Assembly: GCA_023375785.1 (NCBI GenBank)
Contig: SZWC01004673.1
Location: 52,984 to 116,983 of the forward strand
Source of the DNA: Penium margaritaceum
Taxonomy: Eukaryota; Streptophyta; Zygnematophyceae; Desmidiales; Peniaceae
Reading direction: 5' to 3'
DNA length: 64,000 nt
Below the pieces are notes generated by a model, which made no database searches, had not been told where the DNA came from, and saw nothing but the letters and a program-made list of their open reading frames with translations. Position numbers and translations under genes: made by a program. Shown here piece after piece: positions 1 through 11,800 of the stretch (position 1 is its first letter; each line of letters starts with the position of its first letter).

Positions 1-171
1 GTGTGGTGCTTAGGTCACATTATCACTGCTTCAATGGTGCTTTGGTCACACTTTCACTTTTTCTATGGTGCTTAGGTGAAATAATCAGTGATTTAATTGT
101 GCTTTGGTCACACTTTCACTGTGTCTTTGGTGCGTCGGTCATATTACCACTGTTTTAATGCTGCTATGTCT
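1..171 (+). repeat. Satellite remnant, + orientation
   Basis: The start of the window reads as diverged copies of the 31/62-bp satellite, with recognisable cores such as GGTGCTTTGGTCACAC and GGTGCTTAGGT. It stops at GCTATGTC, followed by CAGGAT, where island A begins. The array probably continues to the left of the window. Confidence 0.9.
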
Positions 172-1197
172 CAGGATTTTGGAGAGGTTTCTGGAGCCCA
201 AAAGATGGCTGTGATTGAGTACGGAGAAGGATCAGCGACGTTCCGGAGTGCTGACGATGTGCTGACATCAGTAGTGCAAGAGAGAGGAATCGAAGGAGTA
301 CTGCTGGAAGGTAATGTGACACAAGTCTTATGGAACGATAGTGACAATCCTCACTGTGTGGAGTTGACTAGACACGGAAATGACAAGGTTGCACCTGGTT
401 GCTGTTCACGTCTGTGAGTTGTGATTGGAGATCTTGCTCGAGATGATAGGCAGATACGACAAGCGGGTTGAAACACTGAGTGTGAGGAGCTGAAGTGAAT
501 ACGGAAGCGACGAGCTGACAGCTCATGATGATTGCGATATTGATTGATAATGGGCAAAGCGAGATGAAAGATGATGTAACAATAAGGATGATTGATAGCG
601 GTGGCAAGAGGGGCAGAGCCCGAAGAACCACAAAGGGTTGATTACAACTAGGAGAACATGGAGACTAAGTACTAGCTCTAGTCTCTAGTGCACTTGAGGA
701 CCTAGGTGTTTATGGTGGGCGGTGCGAGAGGTGCAGACGAAGACACCGTGCTGCTGTTGCTGCCGCTGCTATGGGTGGAGTCGCACTGTGACTCCACGCA
801 CGACAACGGCTATTCCTTGACTTGGGTTGTTGCGTCGCGTCAGATGTGCGGTCTTCACTTGTTGTCTTGTAGTGGGGTCCTAGCCGTGGGTTGGTGTGTC
901 CTGCGCTGGCAAGACCAACGTTACTCCTGTCGGCGCCGGTACGTGGTCGGCCGGTGATTGTCGTCACATGATCGTGGGCCGGTGCCCTGGATCCGCTGAG
1001 TGGTGCGATCCTCCAATCACTTCCATGCAGATGTCGTGGCCATCCTGGCCAGTGCGAGGTCAAGATTGTTGGTGCCTGGATCCAAGCACACTTGGATATT
1101 TTCTTTTCACCCAAAGGTTGTCTTGGACAAGGATCCCCATAAACCAGGAGTGCAGAACCCGGGGTCAGCCTTGTGACCAGTGAAGATTATTCTGACA
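172..1197. other. Non-satellite island A (segment II type)
   Basis: About 1 kb without satellite and without a recognisable gene. It is related to the island starting at 1515: both begin right after satellite reading GCT(A/T)TGTC with CAGGAT, and both contain the block with GAGCTGAAGTGAATACGGAAG, GGGGCAGAGCCC and GAACCACAAAGGGTT, followed by a CTG-rich tract and a hairpin. Short open frames on both strands (97-417 on +, 368-631 on -, 710-1114 on -) show no motif I know. The last 60 bp contain a ggggtc...gaccag...ATTATTCTGACA run that also ends the shared piece at 22151-22293. A 7-bp inverted repeat (GAGACTA/TAGTCTC) lies at 661-685. Read on the - strand the middle is C/T-rich and LTR-like, but no terminal structure settles this. 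Confidence 0.6.
775..797. other. Hairpin next to CTG-rich tract (copy A)
   Basis: Perfect 8-bp inverted repeat GTGGAGTC/GACTCCAC with a 7-nt loop, just downstream of a CTGCTGTTGCTGCC tract at 750-770. The same arrangement occurs at 2093-2113 with a different but still perfectly paired stem, and in weaker form at 21840-21862. Confidence 0.6.
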
Positions 1198-1514
1198 CTA
1201 TGGTCACACTTTCACTGTTTCCATGGTACATCGGTCAAATTATATTTGTTTCAATGTTGCTTTGGTCACGCGTCCAGTGTGTCTATGGTGCTTAGGTCAT
1301 ATCACCACTGTTTCAATGGTGCTTTGGGCACATGTTTACTATGTCTAAAATATTTTAGTCACATTATCACTTTTTCAATGGTGGTTTGGTTACACTTTCA
1401 CTGTGTCAAGGGTGTTTATGTTACACTACCACTGTTTCAATGGTGCTTTTGTGACAGTCTCACTGTTTCTATGGTGCTTAGATCACATTATCACTGTTTC
1501 AATGGCGCTTTGTC
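1198..1514 (+). repeat. Short satellite block, + orientation
   Basis: About five copies of the 62-bp dimer, diverged, between islands A and B. It ends with GCTTTGTC, then CAGGATGTTGG, the same kind of junction as at about 171. That suggests the two satellite/island borders are copies of one ancestral border. The open frame 1180-1641 crosses it and has no coding meaning. Confidence 0.9.
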
Positions 1515-2150
1515 TCAGGATGTTGGGGAGGCTGGCAGAGGCACAAGGATGAATGCAACTGAGTTCAAAGAAGGATCGGGGAAACTGCAGATTGCGGACG
1601 GGTTGCTAATGGCAGCAGTGCGACAGAGAGGAAGCGACTGAGCACTGTTGACAGCCACTTTGGCGTAAGGCTTACGAATGAATAGCGAAGTCCATGTTTT
1701 GAGGAGTTGAGAGGATGTGGCAATCACTCAGTCCAGACCTGGTTAAAGTTCACGTATGAAAGTTGCAACTGGAGGCCTTGATCCAGATGACAGTGAGATA
1801 TGGCAAGCTGAGTGAGAGCGTAGAGCTGAAGTGAATACGGAAGCAATGAGCTGAGGCTTGATGATGAGTGGAGCGAGCTGATGATGAAGAATGATGAATG
1901 AAGATTGATGAAAGATGAGTGATAGCGGCGGCATGAGGGGCAGAGCCCAAAGAACCACAAAGGGTTAGCTATATGAGGAACGTACAATGTCCTAAGTACA
2001 CATCCTTCCTAGGCCAGGTCCTACAGTTAGGGTGGGTGATACGACTGTAGTCGCTGTTGCCACCTTGGTGTTGCTGCTGCTGCTATTGAGGGCGGAGTCG
2101 TGAGGCGACTCCGATGAGTAGGGCTGATGGAAACTCGTTCATTTTTCATG
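1515..2150. other. Segment II copy (island B)
   Basis: Related to island A over most of its length: shared GAGC(T/G)GAAGTGAATACGGAAGC at about 1820, GGGGCAGAGCCC and GAACCACAAAGGGTT at about 1940-1970, then a CTG-rich stretch and a hairpin. The - strand reading frames of the two copies (1724-1987 here, 368-631 in island A) are alignable, ending in a similar CHL-Q--LQ-QL--VN-NQV pattern. That could mean an old coding or leader sequence on the - strand, or simply nucleotide relatedness. No domain is recognised. The C/T-rich - strand and the tract reading CCCTTTGTGGTTCTT recall LTR or leader sequence, which is inference. Confidence 0.55.
2093..2113. other. Hairpin next to CTG-rich tract (copy B)
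   Basis: Perfect 8-bp inverted repeat CGGAGTCG/CGACTCCG with a 5-nt loop, preceded by TTGCTGCTGCTGCTATTGAG. Its stem differs from the stem at 775-797 yet stays fully paired. Confidence 0.6.
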
Positions 2151-2297
2151 AATTCTAAAGTTGAGGAATCCTATGTGAACCATTTTAAAATGTCTGAAAT
2201 GGTGAAACGTTTGTGGTCGAACCCGAGTGTGTGGTCAAGTTGACCATGGGTTTTGAGACAAAAAATAAACTATAATCTCTGGTCGAGCTCTTAAATC

Positions 2298-2318
2298 AAA
2301 ATCAGGAGTCCTGATTTT
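2298..2318. other. 21-bp perfect palindrome with one central base
   Basis: Arms AAAATCAGGA and TCCTGATTTT flank a single G. The surroundings (2150-2700) are gene-free and moderately AT-rich. A binding site for a dimeric protein or a relic of a mobile-element end are both possible; nothing nearby decides. Confidence 0.5.
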
Positions 2319-3090
2319 CTTTTGTTGTCCATTCCAAACCACAAAGGGAGGAAAACTGACACTTATCCGTGCTGTGAACGAAATTGACTTAGAAACACTT
2401 CAATGCAAGAAGCTGGGCAGCGGCAGTGCCTACATTCTTGTGGGTTAATCTCAAAGTTTGGGACAGCCAATGGAATAAAAGACCCAAACTGGGTGGCCGT
2501 TGGAAAGCCACGACATGGCTCAATGCGGGATGTTTATGTGTTGGACAATACTGTTTATGAGGAATGACCGTAGTGGCATACACCGGGTTAGAGAATGAAA
2601 ACGGTGATGTGAATGAAGATGGCTTCTTGATTGCAAGAAATCAAGGCACTGAACGTGCTTCGACCACTCAACCACTCATCTACTTATCGCAACAATGCAA
2701 AATGTGCGAGCTGCATTAAAAGAGTGTTGATTGCATGTTTATACGGACATCGGCCACGTCATCAACGTAAGTACAGATTGGACTACTGGCAATAGTACAA
2801 GTGCTGGTTGCAAAAGTTTTCAGTGTCGACCACACCAGTGAAAATGTGCCAGTTGCACTTTGATCATGGATGCCAGACACATCCATGATGCTAGTGCCGA
2901 ACGCCCTGCTCATGGTCTATGGAGCAATGACCACAACAAATGCATATTGTGTATCCACGTGGGTGTCGATTGTACCAAGAATGTTGGATAAGTCATCTCT
3001 AAATGGTTTTGGACAAAACCAGAATGTGAGCGCCGATCACACCCAGAATACAAACGCGATGGTGGAAATCCACGCGTGATGGTCGATGGT
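2319..3090. other. Gene-free stretch, no recognised feature
   Basis: No open frame here has a recognisable domain; the longest are short (2389-2583 and 2716-2913 on -, 2870-3079 on +). The second half contains scattered CATGxxTGCC elements that blend into the tandem repeat that follows. Confidence 0.5.
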
Positions 3091-3094
3091 TAAG

Positions 3095-3435
3095 TGCTGG
3101 TTGCTGGAGCATGACTAGCATGAGAGATGCAAATATAGCATTCACAGGAGTGCCAAACACATACTTGCCATGAGCGTTGAATTTATGACCTACGAGTGCG
3201 TCGGTGAAATACTTTACATGAGTGTTGAATGCACCGTTGTCATGAATGCCAATTGCACAATTGACAAAAGCTGTTGGTTGCACTTTTGTCATGGGTGCCA
3301 ATTGCACCATTGATGCGAGTGTTGAATGCACTATGGCCATGAGTTCCGATTGGACTGGCTATGCTAATGTGGATGGTACAACACATGTTATAAGATGTCG
3401 ATTGCATCGATAACATGGGTGCTGATTGCACCCCG
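3095..3435. repeat. Degenerate 24-25 bp tandem repeat
   Basis: A CATGxGTGCCxATTGCAC-like motif recurs near 3118, 3169, 3216, 3241, 3290, 3338 and 3413. The spacings (51, 47, 25, 49, 48, 75) are multiples of roughly 24.5-25 bp, with weaker copies at most intermediate positions. This repeat is different in sequence and period from the 31/62-bp satellite. The 113-codon - strand open frame 2999-3340 lies across it and is probably a consequence of the repeat. Confidence 0.6.
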
Positions 3436-4027
3436 TTTTGTCAACTAGCAAGAAATAGCCAATCGTTGCCTCATCATGACGATAGACCACCAGAAAAAAG
3501 CATATGATCTATGCGCAGAGTGGTTTAATGGGCAAGTGTTTCAAGCACACTATTGGAAATGCCAAAAAGACATCGTTTGATGTTTGCAATGCATCTTGAC
3601 AAAGCTGAGGATGGTCATACTGTCAAATCCTTGAAATGGAGAACCAACAGGCATGGCTAGAAACAATCACATACGGCTGTGGAGATCAGATGTATGCCCA
3701 AACGGTGTAACAAAAACACATCGACCCCGGTCAACACTGATAGTGACAACAATTGGAAGTTAAAAAAATTCCCCTGCCGATAACAGCATGATAAGGTACT
3801 TCCAAAAGAATTACGAACAAACTTTAACAGATAAATCACGCGTGACAAGGACGATTTCCTCATAATTGGACTATGCTACATGTGGATGAACTCCTACCTG
3901 TCCATAGATGGAACGTCCTACAAGAGCCCAGTTGGTTAAGCACCATTTCCAAAAGATGCATGGCTTGCATGACCACAAGGGGTCAGCGTGCATGACCAAG
4001 CACCAGAGACAACCCACTTTTCAATGG
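3436..4027. other. Gene-free left part of segment I island
   Basis: No intact gene. It continues into the shared segment I without visible border. Short in-frame stretches on + resemble decayed coding sequence, but stops are frequent and no family is recognised. Confidence 0.4.
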
Positions 4028-5799
4028 ATCATGGTATGCAATTCATGCCATTGAACCTCAACCACATGAAGTTGGGTACACGGCATTCGTGGAATACATG
4101 CACGACATGGAAAAACCCCTTATCCACTAAGTGTTGATGCGTCAATCATGACACCCAGTTATGAATAAGTTGGACAGACAAATGATCACAACAGTACTTT
4201 ACCATTTGAACTGGCTGACAATATCAGCTTCTGTTTTGGATAAGAATGGTGACACCATTGTACCAGATAATTGGTTTGGTGGGCATAGGACATGTGCTAC
4301 GACAGTCGCATGTCCCATTGTGCTGCAATGTTCAAAGGCAAATGCGATCGTTTCATGACTAAGTCCATGTCATGACTATGTCATGAGTTATAAAACTGAC
4401 CTGGTTTTGTTAGCACGCTGACTCCAACACTTGAGGATTGCTAGCGCGCTGCCTGTGCACAGTGTGTGCTAGATGCATCAGTTCCTTTTGGTGGTTCCGT
4501 ACATCATTATTCATGGCCAATACAAACATCGGTCCATGATTATACGTGTCAAGGATGATGCGCTTGAATAAATATTCAATGGAAAAACCATTGGATCCCT
4601 ATCACTTGGTGAGTGATGGATACAAATTGTGGTACCCAAACGATACCGACAAGAAAAAGGTACATGCGTGTACCAAAAACCATGTTCAAAGGACAAAGAT
4701 CAATTTCAGTGGGGCTATAAGAGCACCAGAGAGGGAAAAAGACTCTTATGTGGATCCTCAACAATTTAAGACACCGCAGTGCGGTGGTCGAAGATCGCAA
4801 GAGTCAATTTGGGTGTATGATGTGATCCACCGAATGCTGAAAGTGAACAAATGTGAAGGCGATACCTTCAGTCTATCACCACTTGAAGAGTGAACATGTC
4901 ATGGATATTGATAGACAAAAGTATGTGAACCAATGTCAGTGACATGCGTTCACCCAGAGTTTGGTGAAAATCATTTCAAAGAAAACAAGTGACATTCATT
5001 CTCTACTAACGGTGCTCCATAGTACTATGACAATCTCATAGATTTCTACAAACCAGCTACGACATTGTTGGGATTACGTCAAGGTCTATGATTTTGCGTT
5101 CAAAACGTATGACCATGGAGATGATCTATAAGCCGATAGCTTTTAGCTACCAGTGTGTTAGTACCTACATCATGGTGGTCCAACCGACCACATACCAAGT
5201 CATAATCAACATTGAAACAAAATAACGACCAGTATGTTGTAAATAAATATTTATGTAAAATGATTCCTCAAGATCTGCCTTGAGAAATGATATTTCTCAT
5301 CAGGTTCTTCCGATGTTTTCAGAAACGCCTCAAAGTTGATGGTATCGTGAAACGGTACACTAGTCGTGTATGTTACACTCTTCAAACATCATGTGGATGA
5401 ATTCTGATGATGCCAAAGATATGGTATAGCACCACCTATGGGATATCGATTTGAAAACAAAATATCCAACATCCACTTTGTTGGAACAAAACCAGCCTCC
5501 GAGAGGGATCAAAATGACTACGGTATTGTCGAACCATACTTCACTTACCCGAATGGTCATGGTGAAGCGACTTAAGTTCCTTGGTTTTGGGGATGGTTCA
5601 ATTGAAGTACATCACTGAACGCAAGTATAATACAATTTTGGATGTCACCGCAGTGGTATCTACTATCATGGTTGTTTGTCGGATGTCTTCCATGAGGGCG
5701 ATCCCCTCCACGAGTACCTCGGGTGAGGCATATGGAAAACAACCTATTTAGTGGAAGTACCGAATGTACAAAATAGAAGACAAGAACCAACACGGATTG
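4028..5799 (+). pseudogene. Segment I copy 1: decayed unrecognised coding sequence
   Basis: Shares continuous nucleotide similarity with 19231-20345 (copy 2) and, over 4316-5240, with 37526-38450 (copy 3). In all readable frames it is broken by stops and shifts. The piece matching the 75-codon frame of copy 3 carries several stops here. The piece starting ATGTGGATGAATTCTGATGA at about 5390 has the same early TAG as copy 2. It ends abruptly at CACGGATTG (about 5799), then a few bases of filler and satellite. No conserved domain is recognised, so neither a host gene, a mobile element nor a virus can be assigned. It is best read as a non-functional insert that was copied along with the array. 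Confidence 0.6.
4546..4893 (+). CDS. Hypothetical open frame in segment I copy 1 (115 codons)
   Basis: This frame is alignable with the frame at 37744-38088 in copy 3. From the KPL-P motif onward the two predicted peptides are roughly three-quarters identical without indels, with fully shared runs LVSDGYKLWY (except the next residue), VQRTKIN, VDPQQFKTPQCGGRR and TFSLS. The first ~13 codons differ because copy 3 lacks about 11 nt there, so the start is uncertain. No signal peptide, membrane segment or known domain is visible. Flanking coding-like stretches in the same copy are broken, so this is probably a fragment of a larger dead gene. It was kept as an entry because the frame stays open in two diverged copies. 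Confidence 0.35.
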   Translation: MSRMMRLNKYSMEKPLDPYHLVSDGYKLWYPNDTDKKKVHACTKNHVQRTKINFSGAIRAPEREKDSYVDPQQFKTPQCGGRRSQESIWVYDVIHRMLKVNKCEGDTFSLSPLEE

Positions 5800-5808
5800 C
5801 TTAAATCC

Positions 5809-8800
5809 TATTATCATTGTTTCAATGGTGTGCTTTGGTCACATTTCATTGTGTCTATGGTGCTTAGGTGACATTATCACTGTGTCAGTGGTGGTTTTGT
5901 CACAATATCAGTGTGTCATGGACTGTGGTCATATTATCACTGTTTCAATGGTGCTTTGATCATACTTTGAGTGGGTGTATGGTACTTCGGTCACATTCTC
6001 ACTATTTGAATGCTGTTTTGGTCACACTTACACCGTGTCTATAGGGCTAAGGTCACATTATCAATGCTTCAATGGTGCGTTGGTCACACTTTCTCTGTGT
6101 TTATAGTGCTTGGGTCACGTTATCAATGGTGCTTTGGTTACACATTCACTGTGTCTGTGTTGCCTAGGTATCATTATCACTATCTCAATGGTGCTTTGGT
6201 CATACTTCCACTATGTCTATGGTCTTAGGACACATAATTATTGTTTAAATGACGCTTTGGTCACCGTTTCACTGTGTGTATGGTGCTTTGGTCACATTGT
6301 CATTGTTTCAATGGTACTTTGGTCACACTTTCACTGTATATGGTACTTTGGTCACATTATCACTATTTCATCTGTGCTTTGGTCACACTTTCACTGTGTG
6401 TATGGTGCTTTGGTCACATTATCACTGTTTCAATGGTGCTTTGGTCACATATTCTCTGTTTCTATGGTGTTCAATTCACGATATCACAGTTTCAATGGTG
6501 CTATGGTCAACCTTTCAATGGTCTATGGTGCTTGACTCACATTATCAACGGTTCAATGGTACTTTGAACACACTTTCACTATGTCTATAGTGCTTAGGTC
6601 ACATTATCATTGTTTTAATGGTCCATTGGTCACACGTTCACTGTGTCTATGGTGCTTTGGTCACATTATAAGTATTTCAATGGTGCTTTGGTCAAACATT
6701 TACTATGTCTATGGTGCTTCGGTTACATTATCACTTTTTCAATGGTGCTTTGGTCACACCTTCACTGTGTTTATAGTGCTAAGGTCACATTTTCATTGTT
6801 TCAACTATGCTTTGGTCACACGTTCACTTCAATTATGGTGCTTTGGTCACATTATCATTGTTAAGATGGTTCTTTGGTCACACTTTTACTGTTTCTATGG
6901 TGCTTTGGTCACATGATCACCATTTCATTGGTGCCATGGTCACCCTTTTACTGTGTACATGGACCTTAGGTTACGTTCTCTTGCTTTCAATGGTTCTTAT
7001 GTCACATTTTTATGTGTCTATGGTGTTTTGGTCATATTATCACTTTTTTTATGGTCCTCTGGTCAAACGTTCATTGTGTCTATGGTACTTAGGTCTCATG
7101 ATCACTATTTCATTGGTGCTTTGGTCATCCCTTTATTGTGTCTATGGTGCTTTGGTCACCTTAGCACTGTTTTAACGGTACTTTGGTCACAATTTCATGG
7201 TGTCTATGGTGCTTTAGTCACATTATCACTGTTCCAATGGTGCTTTGGTCACAATTAGACTGTGTTTATTAGTTTTGGTTACATTCTCAATATTTCAATG
7301 TTGCTTTGGTCACACGTTCACAGTGTCCATAGTGCTTCGGTCACATTATTGCTATTTCAATGGTGCTTTGGTCACACCTTCACTCTGTGTATGGTGCTTC
7401 GGTCACATTGTCACTGTTTCCATAGTACTTTGGTCACACTTTCATTGTGACTATGGTACTTTGGTCACATCATCACTGTTTCAATGGTGCTTGGGTCATG
7501 CATTCATTGTGTCTATGGTGCTTGTGTCACATCATCACTGTTTCAATGGTGCTTTGGTCACAATTTCACTGTGTCTATGGTGCTAATGTCACATTATCAC
7601 TGTTTCAATTGTGCTTTGGTCAAAGGTTCATGTGTCTATATTGCTTTGGTCATGTTATGAGTGTTCAAATGCTGCTTTGGTCACACGTTCACTGTGCCTA
7701 TTGTTCTTGGGTCACATTATCACTATTTCAATTGTACTTTGGTCACATATTTTCTATGTGTATGGTGCTTTGCTCACATTATCGCTGATTCTAAGGTGCT
7801 TTGGTCACACTTTCACTGTGTCTATATTGCTTAGGTCACATTATCACAGTCTCACTGTATCCATGGTTCTTTTGTCACTTTCTCACCCTTTCAATGGTGC
7901 TTTGGACACACTTTCACAGTGTCTATGGTGCTTAGGTCACATCATCATTGTTTCAATGGTGAGTTGGTCACACTTCTACTGTGTCTATGGTGCTTTGGTC
8001 ACATTCTCACTGTTTCAATGGTGCTTTGCTCACAATTTCACTCTGTATATGGTGCTTTGGTCACATAATCACTGTTTCAATGGTACTTTGGGTGTAATTT
8101 CACTATGTCTATGGTGCTTTGGTTACATTATCACTGTTTCAATGGTGTTTTGGTCAAACTTTCACTGTGTCTATAGTTTGTATGTCACATTATCACTGTT
8201 TCAATAGTGCTTTGGTCACACTTTAAATGTGCCTATGGTGCTTAGGTCACATTATCACTGCTTCAATGATGCTTTGGTCATACTTTTACTATAACTTTAG
8301 TGCTTAGATAACGTCATCACTCTGTCAATGGTGCTTTGGTCACTCGTTAACTATGCCTTTGGTTCTTTCATTATATTATCACTGTTTCAAGAGTGCTTTG
8401 GTCACTCTTTCACTGTGTCTATGGTGCTTAGGTCACATTACCACTGTTTATATGGTGCTTTGATCACACGTTTATTGCATCTATGGTGTTTTGGTCACAT
8501 TATCACTGTTTCAATGGTGCTTTGGTCATAATTTCACTTTGTGTGTAGTACTTAGGTCACATTATCACTACTTCAATGGTGCTTTGGTCAAACATTTGTG
8601 TGTTTGCAGTGTTTTGATCATATGATCACTCTTCAAATTGTTCTTTTGTCACAATTTCACTGTTTTGATGGTGCTTAGGTCACATTATCACCGTGTATAT
8701 TGTGCTTTAGTCACAACGTCTCTATGTCTATGGTACCTTGGTCACATTATCACTATTTCAATGGTGCATTGGTCACACTTCTACTGTGTCTATGCAGATT

Positions 8801-11800
8801 TAGTCACATTCTGACTGTTTCAATGGTGCTTTGCTCACACTTTCACTTTGTCTATGGTGCTTTGGTCACATTATCACTGTTTCAATGGTGCTTTGGGTGT
8901 AATTTCACTATGTCTATGGTGCTTATGTCACAATATTACTGTTTCAATGGTACTTTGGTCACATCTTCACTGTATCTGTGGTGCTATGTCACATTATCAC
9001 TGTTTCAATGGTACTTTGGTCACATTTTTAGTGTGTCTTTGGTGCTTTAATCACATTATCATTGTTTCAATGGTTCTTTGGTCACAATTTCACTGTGTCT
9101 ATGGTGCTTAGGTTCCATTATTACTGTGTCAATGGTACTTTGGTCGCCGTTTCACAGTGTCAAAGGTGCTTTGGTCACATTATTGCTGTTTCAATGGTGC
9201 TTTGGTCACAATTTCACCGTGACTATGGTACCGAGGTTACATTAACATTGTTTCAATTGTGCTCTAGACAATTTTGCTGTGTCTATGGTGCTTTGATCAG
9301 ATTATCACTTTGTCAATGGCGCTTTGTTCAGACTTTCAGCGTGTCTATGGTGCTTAGGTCACACTATCACTGTTTTAATGGTACTTTGGTCACACCTTCA
9401 CTGTGCCTATGGTGCTTTGGTCTCAATATCATTGTTTCAATGGTGTTTGGTCACACTTTCACTGTGTCTCTGGTGCTTAGGTCACAATTTCACTCTTCCA
9501 ATGGTGCTTTGGTCACATTCACACCGAGTCCATGGTACTTAGGTCACATTGTCAACATTTCAATGGTCCTTTTGTCACACTTTCACATTGTCTATGGTGC
9601 TTAGGTCGCATCATCACTGTTTCAATGGTGCTTTGGTCACACTTTCACGTTGTCATGGTGCTTTGGTCACATTATCACTGTTTCAATGGTGTTTTTGTCA
9701 CACTTTCACTGTGTCTATGGTTCTTTGGTCACATTATCACTGTTTCAATGGTGCTTTGGTAACAAGTTTATATGTCTATGTTGCTTTGGTTACATCATCA
9801 CTTTTCAATGCTACTTTTGTCACACTTTCACTATGAATCTGACGCTTAGGTCACACTATCACTGATTCAATGGTACTTTGGACACACCTTCATTGTGTCT
9901 ATGGTGCTTAGGTCACAATCTCACTGTTTCAATGGTGCGTTTGTCACACTTTCACTCTGTTTATGGTACTTAAGTTACATTATCACTGTTTCAATGGTGC
10001 TTTGGTAACACTTTCACTTTGACTATGGTGCTTAGGTCATGTTATCACTGTTTCAATGGTCCTTTGGTCACACTTTCACTTTGTGTATGGTGCTTTGGAT
10101 ACATTTGTACTATTTCTATGGTGTTTGGTCACACTTCCAGTGTGTCCATGGTGTTTAGCTCATATTATCACTATTTTTATGATGCGTTGGTCTATTTCAC
10201 GGTGTCTATGGTATTTTGGCCACATTATCACTGTTTCCCTGGTGCTTTGGTCACACTTTCACTGTGTCTATAGTGCTTTGGTCACATAATGACTATTTCG
10301 ATTGTGCTTTGGTCACACTTGCACTGTGTGTGTGATGATTTTGTAACATTATCACACTTTCAATTGTGCGTTGGTCACACTGTCATTGTGTCTCTGGAGC
10401 ATAGGTCACATTATCACTGTTTCAATGGTTCTTTGGTCACACGTTTACTGTTTCTATAGTATTTACACCACATTATAACTCTTTCAATGGTTCTTTGGTA
10501 ACCTTTTCACTTTTTATACGGTTCTTTGGTCACATTATCACTGTTTCAATGGTGCTTTGGTCACAATTCCATTGTATCAGGGGTGCTGAGGTCACATTAT
10601 CACTGTTTTCATGGTGCTGTGGTTACACTTCCACCATGTCTATGGTGCTTAGGTCACATTATCACTGCTCCAATGGTGCTTTGCTCACACTTTCATTGTG
10701 TCTATGGTGCTTAGGTCACATTATCACTTTTTCAATGGTGCTTTGGTCACACTTTCACTGGGTCTATTGTACTTAGGTCACATTATCACTGTTTCAATAG
10801 TGCTTTGGTCATACTTTCACTGTGTCTATGGTGCTTGGGTCACATTATCACTATACTGAAGATGCTTTGGTCACCCTTTCACTGTGTCTATAATGCTTTG
10901 GTGACATTATCATTGTTTCAATGGTGTTTTAGTCATTCCTTCACTGTCTCTATGGTGCTTTTGTTACATTATCACAATTTCAATTGTGCTTTGGCCACAC
11001 GTTCATTGTGTCTTTAGTGCTTGGGTCACATTAATACTGTTTCAATGGTCGTTTAATAACAGGTTGACTATGTCTTTGGTGCTTAGGTCACATTATCATT
11101 GTTTGAACAATGCTTTGGTCACACTTCCACTGTGTCTATGGTGCTTATGTCACATTATCACTGTTTCAATGGTGCTTTCGTCACACTTTCACTGTGTCTA
11201 TGGTGCTTAGGTCACATTATCATTGTTTCAATGATGGTTTGGTCACTCTTCCACTGTGCCTATGGTGTTTTGGTCACATAATCAATGTTTTAATGGTGAT
11301 TTGGTCACAATTCCACCATTTCTATGGTTCTTAGGTCACATCATTATTGTTTCAATGGTTCTTTGGTCATACTTTAACTGTCTATGGTGCTTAGGTCACG
11401 TTATCACTGTTTCAAAAGTGATTTGGTCACACTTTTACTATGTTTATGGTGCTTTGGTTCCATTATCATTGTGTCAATCGTGCTTAGGTCATATTTCCAC
11501 TGTGTCTATGGTGCTTAGGTTTCTTTATCGCCTTTTTAATGGTGCTTTGGTCACACTTTCACAGTGTCTATGCTACGTGTGTCACATTACAATTAGTTCA
11601 ATGGTGCATTGTTTATACTTTCACTGTTTCCATGGTTCTTGGTTTACATTATCACTGTTTCAATGGTCTGTTGGTCCCACTTTTGTTGTGTCTATGGTGC
11701 TTAGGTCACATTATCACTGTTTTAATTGTGCCTCTGTCATTCTTTTACTGTGGTTGTGGTGTTTAGGTCACATTAACAGTCTTTCAATGGTGCTATGGTC

